Shown piece after piece: positions 16,398-24,957 of a stretch of DNA of 38,898 nt; position 1 is the stretch's first letter, and each line of letters opens with the position of its first letter. The position numbers and the translations under genes were made by a program. Source of the stretch: a bacterium (GTDB taxonomy: Bacteria; CLD3; SB21); NCBI GenBank assembly GCA_016787925.1, contig JAEUSK010000195.1:1-38898 (forward strand), in the 5' to 3' direction. The notes under the pieces are model-generated. The model was not told where the DNA came from, made no database searches, and saw only the letters and a list, made by a program, of their open reading frames with translations.

Positions 16398-17816
16398 ATG
16401 AGTAACGAACCTGTTTCGCCAAATAGGATCTTCTCGCGTCCAGTCATGCTTGGAATATTCATATTTCTTGTGTTGGGTATTATCATGATTTTCTCAACAG
16501 AACCCGTCTTCCAAAAATCAGACGATGGACAATGGCTATTTCTCAGTATTCCGTTCGAATTTATTCTCTTTGCGCTGACTTTATTTGGCGTTGCGCTTTT
16601 TCATCATTACGTTTTGCAGGTTGCGCTTACCGGCCTTGCAGCTATTTTGATTTTCAAATTAGGATTTACGACTTTTAATCTCATCGACCACGTTCATCAT
16701 GAATGGGAGATTTTGATTAACTTACTCGGCCTGTTGCTTGGATTTGCCATTCTCGCCAAACATTTTGAGGAATCCAAAGTCCCTGACATTCTTCCCAAGT
16801 ATCTTCCTTCAGGATGGATGGGAGGTTTTGTCCTATTGTGCCTTGTATTCGTCTTGTCTTCTTTTCTCGATAATATCGCTGCCGCCATGATCGGAGGAAC
16901 GATCGCTCTGGTTGTCTTCAAAGGCAATGTACACATCGGCTACCTCGCTGCGATTGTAGCTGCGAGCAACGCAGGCGGCGCGGGCAGCGTGGTCGGCGAT
17001 ACGACGACGACGATGATGTGGATTGACGGCGTTAGTTATATTGACGTATTGCCGGCATTTGTTGGCGCCTTTTTCGCGCTTCTTTCTTTCGGGTTTATTG
17101 CCGCTAAGCAGCAGCACGGTTTTCAGCCTCTTGTAAAATCCGACATGGAAAATATCAACATTGACTGGGGAAAAATCGTGGTTGTCGCTCTCATACTTGT
17201 CGGCGCCATTTCAACCAACGTTCTTCTTGACTTTCCCGCGGTTGGCGTGTGGATCGCTATCTTCATTGGCGCGACTTTCAGGAAAACAGCCTGGCATGAG
17301 CTGCCCGGCGCCTTAAAAGGTGCCCTCTTCCTTCTTTCGCTGGTCATGTGCGCATCTATGATGCCGGTGGATGCCCTGCCTCCCGCCACATGGCAGTCTG
17401 CCTTTTCGCTTGGGTTTGTTTCGGCGGTTTTCGATAATATTCCGCTCACCAAACTGGCTCTCGATCAGGGCGGATACGACTGGGGCATTTTAGCTTATGC
17501 CGTGGGATTCGGCGGATCCATGATCTGGTTTGGTTCATCGGCAGGTGTAGCGCTGTCCAATATTTTTCCAAAAGCAAAATCAGTGGTGTTCTGGCTGAAA
17601 GATGGCTGGCACGTTGCAGTCGGTTACGTTATCGGTTTTTTTATAATGTTGTATATTGTCGGTTGGAATCCGCATGCTCCGCATAAGGAAGACAAGGGAA
17701 CCGAAGTAAAAGAACATTCACAAATGATAGAAAAGAATTGTGAAAAAGACGATTGTTGTAAGCCCGGACAAGTGAAAGCGTCTTTGCCCGGTGGACACCT
17801 GGTTGTGATAAAATAA
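16398..17816 (+). CDS. Ion-transporter-superfamily membrane protein (NhaD/citrate-transporter-like), copy 1
   Basis: 472 residues with about 11-12 membrane helices. The central regions SSFLDNIAAAMIGGTIALVVF and SAVFDNIPLTKLAL form a repeated (F)DN(I)-containing helix break, as in the two inverted halves of IT-superfamily carriers (NhaD, ArsB, CitM). GGAGSVVGDTTTTMMWIDG is a second conserved stretch. The carrier probably exchanges Na+, H+ or an anion across the inner membrane. The C-terminal tail is rich in His, Lys, Glu and Cys (HPHAPHKE, CEKDDCC), suggesting metal sensing or binding. AGGAG precedes the ATG. Copy 2 follows after 138 bp, with a terminator between them. Confidence 0.8.
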   Translation: MSNEPVSPNRIFSRPVMLGIFIFLVLGIIMIFSTEPVFQKSDDGQWLFLSIPFEFILFALTLFGVALFHHYVLQVALTGLAAILIFKLGFTTFNLIDHVHHEWEILINLLGLLLGFAILAKHFEESKVPDILPKYLPSGWMGGFVLLCLVFVLSSFLDNIAAAMIGGTIALVVFKGNVHIGYLAAIVAASNAGGAGSVVGDTTTTMMWIDGVSYIDVLPAFVGAFFALLSFGFIAAKQQHGFQPLVKSDMENINIDWGKIVVVALILVGAISTNVLLDFPAVGVWIAIFIGATFRKTAWHELPGALKGALFLLSLVMCASMMPVDALPPATWQSAFSLGFVSAVFDNIPLTKLALDQGGYDWGILAYAVGFGGSMIWFGSSAGVALSNIFPKAKSVVFWLKDGWHVAVGYVIGFFIMLYIVGWNPHAPHKEDKGTEVKEHSQMIEKNCEKDDCCKPGQVKASLPGGHLVVIK

Positions 17817-17839
17817 AGTTTCGACATTTCAATAGATCA

Positions 17840-17874
17840 AAACCTCACGGGTTAGGAACTCGTGAGGTTTTTTT
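17840..17874 (+). terminator. Rho-independent terminator after transporter copy 1
   Basis: AAACCTCACG...CGTGAGGTTT forms a 10-bp stem that extends inward (G-T, then GTT/AAC) to a 3-nt loop and is followed by a run of Ts. It separates the two paralogous transporter genes. Confidence 0.85.
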
Positions 17875-17954
17875 GATGATGTAAGAGTAATCGCCTTATG
17901 TGAAATTTGAATGTCCTGTGTTTAATTTTTGTTAATTAACTTAAGGAGTGTGCC

Positions 17955-19373
17955 ATGAGTAGCGAACCTGTTTCGCCCAACAGAATTTTTTCCCGCCCCG
18001 TCGTGATCGGAATTTTTGTCGTGCTCGTCATCGGTATTCTTTTGCTGTTTGCGCAGGAACCTGTTTTTCAGAAATCGGATTCCGGCCAATGGATGTTTCT
18101 GGGAATTCCATTCGAGTTTATTCTTTTTGCATTGACCCTTCTGGGCGTTGCGCTGTTCCATCATTATGTTCTGCAGGTTGCTTTGAGCGGACTTACCGCT
18201 ATCCTTATTTTTAAATTCGGGTTTTCAGAATTCAACCTCATCAATCATTTACACCATGAGTGGGAAATCTTGGTTAATCTGCTCGGACTATTACTTGGAT
18301 TTGCTCTGCTTGCCAAACATTTTGAAGAATCGAAAGTACCGGAAATGCTGCCCCGATGGCTGCCGGGCGGGTGGCTGGGCGGATCAGTTCTGCTTTTCCT
18401 TGTGATGATACTCTCGTCTTTTCTTGACAATATAGCGGCGGCCATGATCGGCGGAACGATCGCAATGGTCGTTTTTAAGGGTAATGTGCACATTGGTTTC
18501 CTTGCCGCAATCGTCGCAGCAAGTAATGCCGGAGGCGCAGGAAGCGTGGTCGGCGATACCACAACGACGATGATGTGGATCGACGGCGTTAGCCCTCTCG
18601 ATGTTACACATGCTTTTGTCGGGTCGATTGTGTCATTTCTGGGATTTGGTTTTATCGCTGCCAGGCAACAGCATGCCCTACAACCTTTGGTAAAAGCAGA
18701 TATGGAGAACATCCAAATTGACTGGGGTAAAATCTTGATTGTAATTATCATCCTGGCCGGCGCGATCACAACCAACTTCCTTTTGGATTTCCCTGCCGTC
18801 GGCGTATGGATTGCTATTCTCATTGGCGCGGCCTTTCGCAAAACGGCTTGGCATGAATTGCCCGGCGCTTTGAAAGGCGCTGTATTTCTGCTTTCACTCG
18901 TCATGTGCGCATCTATGATGCCGGTTGATGCCCTTCCGCCTGCATCCTGGCAGACCGCATTCTCACTTGGATTTGTTTCTGCGGTATTTGACAATATTCC
19001 ATTAACCAAGCTGGCGCTGGAACAGGGCGGTTATGATTGGGGTATCTTGGCCTATACGGTTGGTTTCGGTGGTTCTATGATTTGGTTCGGCTCCTCTGCG
19101 GGCGTCGCTCTGACCAATATGTTCCCAAAAGCCAAGTCGGTTGTGTTCTGGATCAAAGACGGCTGGCATGTTACACTCGGCTATATCATCGGCTTTTTTG
19201 CTATGCTGTATCTCGCAGGATGGCACCCGCATGCTCCGCACAAGGAAAAGAAACAAATGGAAATAAGGGAACATTCACATATAATGAACACGACAGAAAA
19301 AAAAGATGACGGCTGTAAATCGGGGCAACGCATAGCCTGTTTACCCGATGGAAAAACTGTGGTACTCAAGTAA
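17955..19373 (+). CDS. Ion-transporter-superfamily membrane protein (NhaD/citrate-transporter-like), copy 2
   Basis: 472 residues, the same length as copy 1 and alignable from end to end without visible gaps. The identical opening SNEPVSPNRIFSRP is changed to SSEPVSPNRIFSRP, and the SSFLDNIAAAMIGGTIA, GDTTTTMMWIDGVS and SAVFDNIPLTKLAL motifs are preserved. The main differences are in helix-lining hydrophobic residues and in the cytoplasmic-type tail, where the Cys cluster CEKDDCC of copy 1 becomes EKKDDGC. AAGGAG lies close before the ATG. Its own transcription is likely, because a terminator precedes the pair's second member. Both copies look intact, so they may differ in regulation or metal response. 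Confidence 0.8.
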   Translation: MSSEPVSPNRIFSRPVVIGIFVVLVIGILLLFAQEPVFQKSDSGQWMFLGIPFEFILFALTLLGVALFHHYVLQVALSGLTAILIFKFGFSEFNLINHLHHEWEILVNLLGLLLGFALLAKHFEESKVPEMLPRWLPGGWLGGSVLLFLVMILSSFLDNIAAAMIGGTIAMVVFKGNVHIGFLAAIVAASNAGGAGSVVGDTTTTMMWIDGVSPLDVTHAFVGSIVSFLGFGFIAARQQHALQPLVKADMENIQIDWGKILIVIIILAGAITTNFLLDFPAVGVWIAILIGAAFRKTAWHELPGALKGAVFLLSLVMCASMMPVDALPPASWQTAFSLGFVSAVFDNIPLTKLALEQGGYDWGILAYTVGFGGSMIWFGSSAGVALTNMFPKAKSVVFWIKDGWHVTLGYIIGFFAMLYLAGWHPHAPHKEKKQMEIREHSHIMNTTEKKDDGCKSGQRIACLPDGKTVVLK

Positions 19374-19430
19374 ATTGATCAGGATATTAGCATCCTATTA
19401 CGGAATGTCTTAACTGTTCAGGAGAAAATC

Positions 19431-20225
19431 ATGATTCAAAGCACCAAGGTCCGTTTCGGTGAATGGATCACCGAAGCATGGAATTTGTTGACGGCAAAGT
19501 GGCAAACCTGGGTTGCCATGACGATCATATTCATTTTTCCTATCATACTGATATATGGATTCATGCAGTACTTCAGTTTCACGACCCAACCTGCCATAAC
19601 GGAAGAGAATATAATTCAGTCTCTGATTGATAGTTTCATGCAGTCGATGACGCTGGGCCTTGTGACGCAATTTATGATTTCTTTTGCCTCAGCTTTTTTT
19701 ATCGGCGGTATTTTCAATACGGCTTTTAAACAAATGAACGGAGAAGAGATCTCGCCGTCGGATATATTTAGCGGAACTGAATTTTACGTGAACATTCTCG
19801 TTGCGAGCCTTATTGTGAGTCTCTTAGAATTTGCCGGCGCATTCTTATGTTATATCCCTTCGCTTATCGTACGCGGATTATTTTTTATGACAATTCCTTT
19901 GATCGTCAGAAAAAACCTCGCGCCGCTTGACGCAATGAAGGAAAGTTTTAATGCCACTAAAGGCGATTGGGTGATGTATACGCTTTTTGCGTTTGTTGTC
20001 GCTTTGCTCTCGGCCTTGGGCGTAATCGCATGTATCGTAGGCGTCGTATTCACACTGCCTTTGCTGTTTCTTACGACCGCCGTAGCGTATCGCGATTGTT
20101 TTGAACCGGAATTGAAGCCCATGTCCCGCGTAGACGAACTCTACAGCAAGTATTGCAGAAATTGCGGCGCTTCGATTCCTGTCAGCTCAAGTTATTGTGA
20201 TAAATGTGGAGTGAGTCAGGTATGA
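19431..20225 (+). CDS. Multi-pass membrane protein with C-terminal zinc ribbon
   Basis: 264 residues. Five or six hydrophobic segments span residues 25 to about 225 (TWVAMTIIFIFPIILIYGF, FMISFASAFFIGGIF, NILVASLIVSLLEFAGAFL, YTLFAFVVALLSALGVIAC). The layout resembles the DUF975/glycerophosphoryl-phosphodiesterase-membrane-domain type of integral protein. The last 27 residues contain CRNCGASIP...YCDKCG, a zinc-ribbon with two CxxC pairs. This combination is common in uncharacterised bacterial proteins that may sense or scaffold at the membrane. AGGAG precedes the ATG. No operon partner is obvious; function unknown. Confidence 0.72.
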   Translation: MIQSTKVRFGEWITEAWNLLTAKWQTWVAMTIIFIFPIILIYGFMQYFSFTTQPAITEENIIQSLIDSFMQSMTLGLVTQFMISFASAFFIGGIFNTAFKQMNGEEISPSDIFSGTEFYVNILVASLIVSLLEFAGAFLCYIPSLIVRGLFFMTIPLIVRKNLAPLDAMKESFNATKGDWVMYTLFAFVVALLSALGVIACIVGVVFTLPLLFLTTAVAYRDCFEPELKPMSRVDELYSKYCRNCGASIPVSSSYCDKCGVSQV

Positions 20226-20403
20226 TGAATTTCAAATTCTCACATTCTAGCCGCATCGCTGGAGTATTTTCAACTTCGAAGAATGAAAAACATAAACAAG
20301 AAATGAAAAACTATCACGTTGCCGAAAAAGCGCTTTGACATTTTTTGTTTTTTGTTTAGTGTTTTGCATTAGCATGGGGTCGGGTAATAGCTGAAAATGA
20401 AGT

Positions 20404-21120
20404 ATGGGCGTCGAAAAAAAAGTTCGTGAAACCTCGGAATATCATTCTAAAATAAAGGACTGGTCCAGCGAAGACCGGCCGCGGGAAAAACTGGAACAGC
20501 GCGGATCGGCTGCATTGACCGATGCGGAACTGCTCGCTATACTCATCGGCAGCGGAACGAAACGCATTACCGCGCTCGACCTTGCAAAAACGCTGATCGG
20601 CGATTACGGGAATATAGCGGAATTGGCCAAATGTAATTTTCAGGAATTACGTCAGTTCAAGGGTATCGGCAAGGTTAAAGCGATCAAACTTGTTGCGGCA
20701 TTTGAAATCCTCCGAAGAATACAGGCGCATCGCCCGAAAGAAAAAGTGAAAATAAAAACACCGGACGATGTCGCCGACAAATTCATCCCATTATTACGCG
20801 ACCTTAAAAGAGAAATTTTTCAAGTGGTCCTTCTGGACAGCGCCAATAGGGTGATACGCGAGGTGACCATTTCCGAAGGGACGCTCAATGCCAGCCTTGT
20901 TCACCCGCGCGAAGTATTTAAAGCGGCAATTGATGATCGTGCTGCCAGCGTGATTCTTCTGCATAATCACCCCAGCGGAAATTCCGAGCCGAGCGCAGAA
21001 GATATTTCGATCACGGAACAGCTTCGCCAGGCCGGTAAGATCATGGGCATTCCCGTGCGGGATCATATCATTGTGGGCGGTGCGCACTATACCAGCCTTG
21101 CTAAACTGGGTTATTTATGA
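20404..21120 (+). CDS. radC: RadC-family JAB/MPN protein
   Basis: 238 residues, normal for RadC. The N-terminal UPF0758 part has DRPREKLEQRG and LTDAELLAILIGSG. A helix-hairpin-helix follows (ELRQFKGIGKVKAIKLVAAFE). The JAB/MPN metalloprotease-like domain has LLHNHPSGNSEPSAED, which supplies the HxH...S...D zinc ligands. Despite the name, a role in DNA repair is not established. The family is often linked to mobile elements, but this is the ordinary chromosomal form. A 15-bp-flanked MITE-like element lies just downstream, between radC and ruvA. Confidence 0.92.
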   Translation: MGVEKKVRETSEYHSKIKDWSSEDRPREKLEQRGSAALTDAELLAILIGSGTKRITALDLAKTLIGDYGNIAELAKCNFQELRQFKGIGKVKAIKLVAAFEILRRIQAHRPKEKVKIKTPDDVADKFIPLLRDLKREIFQVVLLDSANRVIREVTISEGTLNASLVHPREVFKAAIDDRAASVILLHNHPSGNSEPSAEDISITEQLRQAGKIMGIPVRDHIIVGGAHYTSLAKLGYL

Positions 21121-21130
21121 GTGACTTGTT

Positions 21131-21161
21131 CGCCACCAAGACTCGAAGACACAAAGAAGAG
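21131..21161 (+). repeat. Degenerate 9-bp tandem motif
   Basis: Just after the radC stop, ccaccaaga / ctcgaagac / acaaagaag read as three imperfect 9-bp units. Similar purine-rich tandem strings are common between genes in environmental bacteria. It is weak and may be incidental. Confidence 0.35.
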
Positions 21162-21176
21162 ATTTTCGATTAGTTT

Positions 21177-21191
21177 TTCTTGATACAAATG
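21177..21191 (+). repeat. Left 15-bp direct repeat (probable target-site duplication)
   Basis: TTCTTGATACAAATG, exactly repeated at 21463-21477, immediately outside both ends of the inverted-repeat element. Confidence 0.8.
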
Positions 21192-21462
21192 CTGACACTC
21201 CCCGAAAATTTCAAATCAAAAAGATAAAGATGGCTATTTGATCTCTTTATAACGAAATGAAAATATCTTAAATGGGGCTGAAGCCCCGTCTTTGTTGGTT
21301 CTTCCATAGCCCCACGCTTAAGCGTGGGGCAAAGAATATCAAGAAAAATTTGGGCTTTAGCCCAACATGTATGTGCGAAATTTTCAACATGAAATATCGT
21401 CAAGACCGCGATTTTTCAATGCTTTAGACGGAATTCAACATAAATTTTTCGGGGAGTGCCAG
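21192..21462. mobile_element. MITE-like non-autonomous element, 271 bp
   Basis: Imperfect terminal inverted repeats of about 20 bp: left CTGACACTCCCCGAAAATTT (21192-21211), and right end (21442-21462), whose complement begins CTGGCACTCCCCG. Exact 15-bp direct repeats flank it. Inside are three hairpins: GGGGCtgaaGCCCC (21274-21287), a perfect 22-bp palindrome centred on CGCTTAAGCG (21309-21330), and TTGGGCTttAGCCCAA (21350-21365). There is no open frame large enough for a transposase. It fits a miniature element mobilised in trans, with REP-like internal stems. It sits directly upstream of ruvA. Confidence 0.8.
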
Positions 21463-21477
21463 TTCTTGATACAAATG
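21463..21477 (+). repeat. Right 15-bp direct repeat (probable target-site duplication)
   Basis: Second exact copy of TTCTTGATACAAATG, abutting the right terminal inverted repeat. Confidence 0.8.
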
Positions 21478-21557
21478 AACTTGAATAGTGAGCCGTATAT
21501 TCTTACCTTTACTCACATTTGTATTTTTATTATGTTCGCATACTAATGGCTAACAGC

Positions 21558-22166
21558 ATGATCGCACATATCCAGGGAATCGTTTCAGAAAAAACTCCGA
21601 TGCGGGTTGTGATCGATGTCAGCGGCATCGGATATGAAGTGCTGATACCAATAAGCAGCTATGACAAAATCGGCGCCATTGGTGAAACGACGAAACTACT
21701 TACCTATCAGCACGTGCGCGAAGACGTTCTTCAACTATTCGGATTTTCGACGAAAGAAGAACGCGAAATGTTCCTGCTCCTGATTTCTATTTCCGGAATA
21801 GGCCCGAAGTCGGCGCTCGGTATCATCTCCAGCATCGCCGTAAAAGAATTGAAACACGCCATTGCTCACGAAAATTTAACTCTTCTCACTGCAGTTCCCG
21901 GGATAGGGAAAAAAACGGCTCAGCGGATCGTGGTAGAACTGAAAGACAAAGTCGCAAAAATGGGCGTTACGGCCGATCCGGCATCCAAATTTGCATCGTC
22001 CGGATCATCGCAAACGGCAGACGAAGCTATGATGGCTCTGATTTCACTCGGGTATCATAAATCCGTTTCAGAAAAGGCAATCGTGCGCGCGCTTCAGGAG
22101 AATCCTGACAGCCCGATGTCGCTTCAGGAACTTATCAAAGCCGCCCTGCGTTACGCTTCCGCATAA
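21558..22166 (+). CDS. ruvA: Holliday junction helicase subunit RuvA
   Basis: 202 residues from ATG 21558, matching the usual RuvA start (MIAHIQGIV) and length. ATG 21546 and TTG 21519 would add non-conserved residues, and none of the three has a clear ribosome site. Domain I is an OB fold (GIGYEVLIP, YQHVREDVLQLFGF). Domain II has two helix-hairpin-helix motifs (LLISISGIGPKSALGIIS, LLTAVPGIGKKTAQRIVVEL). Domain III, after a loose linker near residue 145, has DEAMMALISLGY and contacts RuvB. RuvA tetramers hold the four-way junction for branch migration. ruvB and ruvC are not adjacent. The MITE-like element lies about 80 bp upstream and may have displaced or supplied its promoter. Confidence 0.93.
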   Translation: MIAHIQGIVSEKTPMRVVIDVSGIGYEVLIPISSYDKIGAIGETTKLLTYQHVREDVLQLFGFSTKEEREMFLLLISISGIGPKSALGIISSIAVKELKHAIAHENLTLLTAVPGIGKKTAQRIVVELKDKVAKMGVTADPASKFASSGSSQTADEAMMALISLGYHKSVSEKAIVRALQENPDSPMSLQELIKAALRYASA

Positions 22167-22203
22167 CAAAATCGAATAATTTCATCTGGAATTCAACAAC
22201 GTT

Positions 22204-23388
22204 ATGTCAAATAACCGTTTACTGTTTCACGTTTCTTTATTTCTCTGCTTCGCTTCTGCCCAAATTAATTCACAGACTTATAATTTTATTCAAGATGATT
22301 TTAACTCAATTGAAGGCGTCGCTATAGCCGAACAGGCCATTTGGAAATTAGTCAATGCGGAACGGCAAAAGGCCGGGTTAAGCGAATTATCTTATGACGT
22401 TTCGCTGCAATCTGCCGCGCGTCAGCATTCGCAGGAAATGCTGAAGCTTAATTATTTTTCCCATACTTCTCCCATTGCCGAATTAAAAAATCCATCGGAT
22501 CGCGTTTATCGTACCGGGTTGTCGGATTATGTTGTCGGAGAAAATATCGCTGTGCACAGTTTAGACGTCGCGCACGATGAGATCGCCGCGCAATTAATGG
22601 AACAATGGATGAAGAGCCCCGGCCATCGCGCAAACATCCTGCGCCCGGAATTCACGCACATCGGCGCCGGCGTGATTTCATTCAAAGACAGTGTTGTAAA
22701 GGACACTCTCATCCGCGGCGCCCGCGGCCGATTAGTCATATATACGATACGCCATTACGGCACGCAGGTCTTTGCCGCCCGGAGTATCTCATTTTCAAAA
22801 CTGACCTTGTCCAAAAGTATTTCTGAGTTTTTGATCTTAGACTTACGGTATGATTACGACCGCGGCGCGCTGGCATCATTCAATAACTACACGCAATTTT
22901 TTCAGCCTTCCGAAGGAAAGATGTCCATATATATTGAATTTCCACTGCAACCGGCTATACAGATTTTCCTTGCGCATATTCAAAATGACTACACCAAAGA
23001 ATACACATCTTTTTTTCAGGACATCTTTGTGTATGAAAATATTCTGAAGACCATGGACAAGTTAAGCCTGATACCTTATCCGATCAGAAGCAAAGAGATC
23101 AGGATTGAAAAAAAGCCGGCGTATTTTCTGGAAGGCGAAGCTGTTGTTTTGAACGGAAATTCCAATACACAGTGTTTGATGCACGTTGATGATGAACGTT
23201 ATTACGAACTTGAAGCTGATCAAAACAAGATTTACTTCAAAATTCCGATCGTCGAGGATGGAAAAACCAAAAAGATCTTGTGGGCGTTCGGAAGCACACG
23301 GGAAAAAACTGTGCGAAATCTGTTGATGATCGATACAGCTGAGTTGAAGGTAGAAGGACCGGTAAAAAAAGTGTTTGTCAAGAATTAG
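22204..23388 (+). CDS. Secreted CAP-domain (SCP/PR1-like) protein
   Basis: 394 residues. The N-terminus LLFHVSLFLCFASAQ is a signal peptide. Residues about 40-195 form a CAP domain: LVNAERQKAGLSELSYDVSLQSAARQHS is split over the first helices, then YFSHTSP, GENIAVH, WMKSPGHRANILRPEFTHIGAGV. The His and Glu of SHTSP/GENIA and PGHR form the usual CAP cavity. The second half, residues about 200-394, is beta-rich with no domain I recognise; it ends KVFVKN. Bacterial CAP proteins are secreted and often of unknown function. It follows ruvA by 37 bp but is probably independent. It ends convergently with the GT2 gene. Confidence 0.85.
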   Translation: MSNNRLLFHVSLFLCFASAQINSQTYNFIQDDFNSIEGVAIAEQAIWKLVNAERQKAGLSELSYDVSLQSAARQHSQEMLKLNYFSHTSPIAELKNPSDRVYRTGLSDYVVGENIAVHSLDVAHDEIAAQLMEQWMKSPGHRANILRPEFTHIGAGVISFKDSVVKDTLIRGARGRLVIYTIRHYGTQVFAARSISFSKLTLSKSISEFLILDLRYDYDRGALASFNNYTQFFQPSEGKMSIYIEFPLQPAIQIFLAHIQNDYTKEYTSFFQDIFVYENILKTMDKLSLIPYPIRSKEIRIEKKPAYFLEGEAVVLNGNSNTQCLMHVDDERYYELEADQNKIYFKIPIVEDGKTKKILWAFGSTREKTVRNLLMIDTAELKVEGPVKKVFVKN

Positions 23389-23420
23389 GGAGACACCTTG
23401 TAAGCGCCGCTAATTCTTTT
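23380..23420. terminator. Possible bidirectional terminator built from two stop regions
   Basis: AAGAATTAG (23380-23388) and CTAATTCTT (23410-23418) pair around a 21-nt loop, with extra Ts after the right arm. Each arm holds the stop codon of one convergent gene, both of which end Lys-Asn-TAG. The stem is AT-rich, so termination strength is uncertain. Confidence 0.4.
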
Positions 23421-24171
23421 GTGAGCTTATGTCCGGATGTCTTACATCGGTATAACCTTTGGTGAATGGCCGGTGAAAGAAAATATCCCAAAAAAAATTT
23501 AGAATGTACCGCATCAATACGCGAACAAACCCTTCATCGTAAAATCTGCGCGCGGATGTAAAAACGTAAGCGCGATGGTAGAATCTCACTTTGCCTTCCC
23601 GACTCATCCTCCTGCCGATTTGAGTATCCTCGCTCCAAAATTCCAGTCCTGTATCAAATCCGCCGATTTTTTCGAGTAATGATCGCCGCAATGCAAAATT
23701 TCCTCCGTAGAAGACGCTCCCTTTGTTCAAGATTCGGTTTATCAAAAGTTGCGTCAACGGGACGAGCGTCCAGTGATAAAGCCACAAAATCAGCCGCCCG
23801 TACCAATTCCAGTCATGGTATTTATACGGCCCTGACATGGCGACAAGTTTCGGATCTTCTGTAAATTTTTGTTCAACACAGCGGATCAGGTGTTTGGGAA
23901 TTATGGTATCGGCATCAATATACATCAATACATCGCCCTGAGATGAGCGGTGTCCATATTCACGCGCTCTGGTGAGACCTTTGGTTGGCTCGTTTATCAC
24001 GGTCACATCGGAAAATGATCTTGCGATCTTCACTGTCTGATCCGTGCTTGCATTGTTAACCACCAGGATTTCCAGGGCACACTCCGGTTTATCTGCATTT
24101 ACCACGGATTCAAGACAGGCTCCGATAATACTCTCTTCATTATATGCGGGAATGACAATACTAATCTTCAT
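23410..24171 (-). CDS. GT2-family glycosyltransferase
   Basis: 253 residues from ATG 24171, where the classical GT-A opening MKISIVIPAYNEE begins. The longer frame from 24213 adds 14 unconserved residues. NNASTDQT binds the nucleotide sugar, YIDADT gives the DxD metal motif, and EFWSEDTQIGRR holds the probable catalytic ED region. A hydrophobic segment near residues 130-150 (LILWLYHWTLVPLTQLLI) and another near the C-terminus (VLMRYILNFFWDIFF) suggest membrane association. The sugar and acceptor are not evident. No cell-wall gene cluster surrounds it. Confidence 0.88.
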   Translation of the reverse strand: MKISIVIPAYNEESIIGACLESVVNADKPECALEILVVNNASTDQTVKIARSFSDVTVINEPTKGLTRAREYGHRSSQGDVLMYIDADTIIPKHLIRCVEQKFTEDPKLVAMSGPYKYHDWNWYGRLILWLYHWTLVPLTQLLINRILNKGSVFYGGNFALRRSLLEKIGGFDTGLEFWSEDTQIGRRMSREGKVRFYHRAYVFTSARRFYDEGFVRVLMRYILNFFWDIFFHRPFTKGYTDVRHPDISSQKN

Positions 24172-24382
24172 TTGGTTAATATATAGCGCGTGTAATGCAA
24201 CGTCAATAGCCAATAAAGGACTAATTTATAATATTATTATTTAGTTTTGATTACCGTTTTGATAACTTTGTACTATTGGACCGCATATGTAGAATAAATG
24301 CGTTCGTATACTCTAAAGCAATATACGCTAAACAATTAAACGGAATCATGTTCAACTATAATATTAACAAAATAAGGACTTT

Positions 24383-24844
24383 ATGAATAACATCACTATT
24401 CGGCTCGCAAAAAAAACCGATCTGCAGGTTCTCGTTTCCTATAATCAGAAAATGGCGAAAGAAACGGAAAATAAACAATTGGACGACGCGGTTCTCAGAC
24501 AAGGCGTTGCGAATCTCTTTGACCAACCTCAATACGGCTTCTATGGTGTTGCTGAATTTGCAGAAAGCATAGTCGGACAACTTATGATTACTTACGAATG
24601 GAGCGACTGGCGAAACGGGCTTTTCTGGTGGATTCAGAGCGTATATGTTCATCCTGATTTTCGGGGAAAGGGTATTTTCCGCCAGATGTACGAATTTATA
24701 CTTGCGGAATCTTCTAAGCACCCTGTTTGCGGAATCCGTCTATATGTTGACAAAGACAACGTCAATGCCAAAATTACCTATCAAAAATGCGGTATGGCCA
24801 TATCGCATTATGACATGTATGAAACTGAATTTGTGCGCGGGTAG
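24383..24844 (+). CDS. GNAT-family N-acetyltransferase
   Basis: 153 residues, a single GNAT domain. The acetyl-CoA motif is VHPDFRGKGIFRQMYEFIL (the FRGKGI loop is the R/Q-xx-G-x-G/A signature). The strand before it is FWWIQSVYV, and the last part, YVDKDNVNAKITYQKCGM, is the family's C-terminal NxxAxxxYxxxGF region. AAGGA precedes the ATG. The substrate is unknown. It lies just upstream of the regulatory cluster but a promoter separates them. Confidence 0.88.
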   Translation: MNNITIRLAKKTDLQVLVSYNQKMAKETENKQLDDAVLRQGVANLFDQPQYGFYGVAEFAESIVGQLMITYEWSDWRNGLFWWIQSVYVHPDFRGKGIFRQMYEFILAESSKHPVCGIRLYVDKDNVNAKITYQKCGMAISHYDMYETEFVRG

Positions 24845-24914
24845 CGCGTCAAAAATAGTGTAAAGTTTGGTTAATACTCCACGGCCAAACCGGTCAATAA
24901 ATTCAATAATTATA

Positions 24915-24943
24915 TTGACAAGAAAGGATTCTTTAACTATATT
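24915..24943 (+). promoter_or_regulatory. Near-consensus promoter of the MglA-roadblock cluster
   Basis: TTGACA (24915-24920), 17-bp spacer, TATATT (24938-24943). It lies about 115 bp before the first gene of the cluster. Confidence 0.75.
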
Positions 24944-24957
24944 TTTTATCGATTTTT

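Noticed and set aside
18245-19009. Long (254-codon) open frame antisense to transporter copy 2
   Set aside because: It is a shadow of the codon usage of a GC-richer membrane-protein gene; a similar shadow exists in copy 1.
20335-20362. TTGACA before radC as a promoter
   Set aside because: No acceptable -10 at 16-18 bp; TAGTGT is a poor match.
21463-21501. Promoter for ruvA made from the right direct repeat (TTGATA) and TATATT
   Set aside because: The spacer would be 24 bp; the nearer TTGAAT gives only 9 bp. Neither is acceptable.
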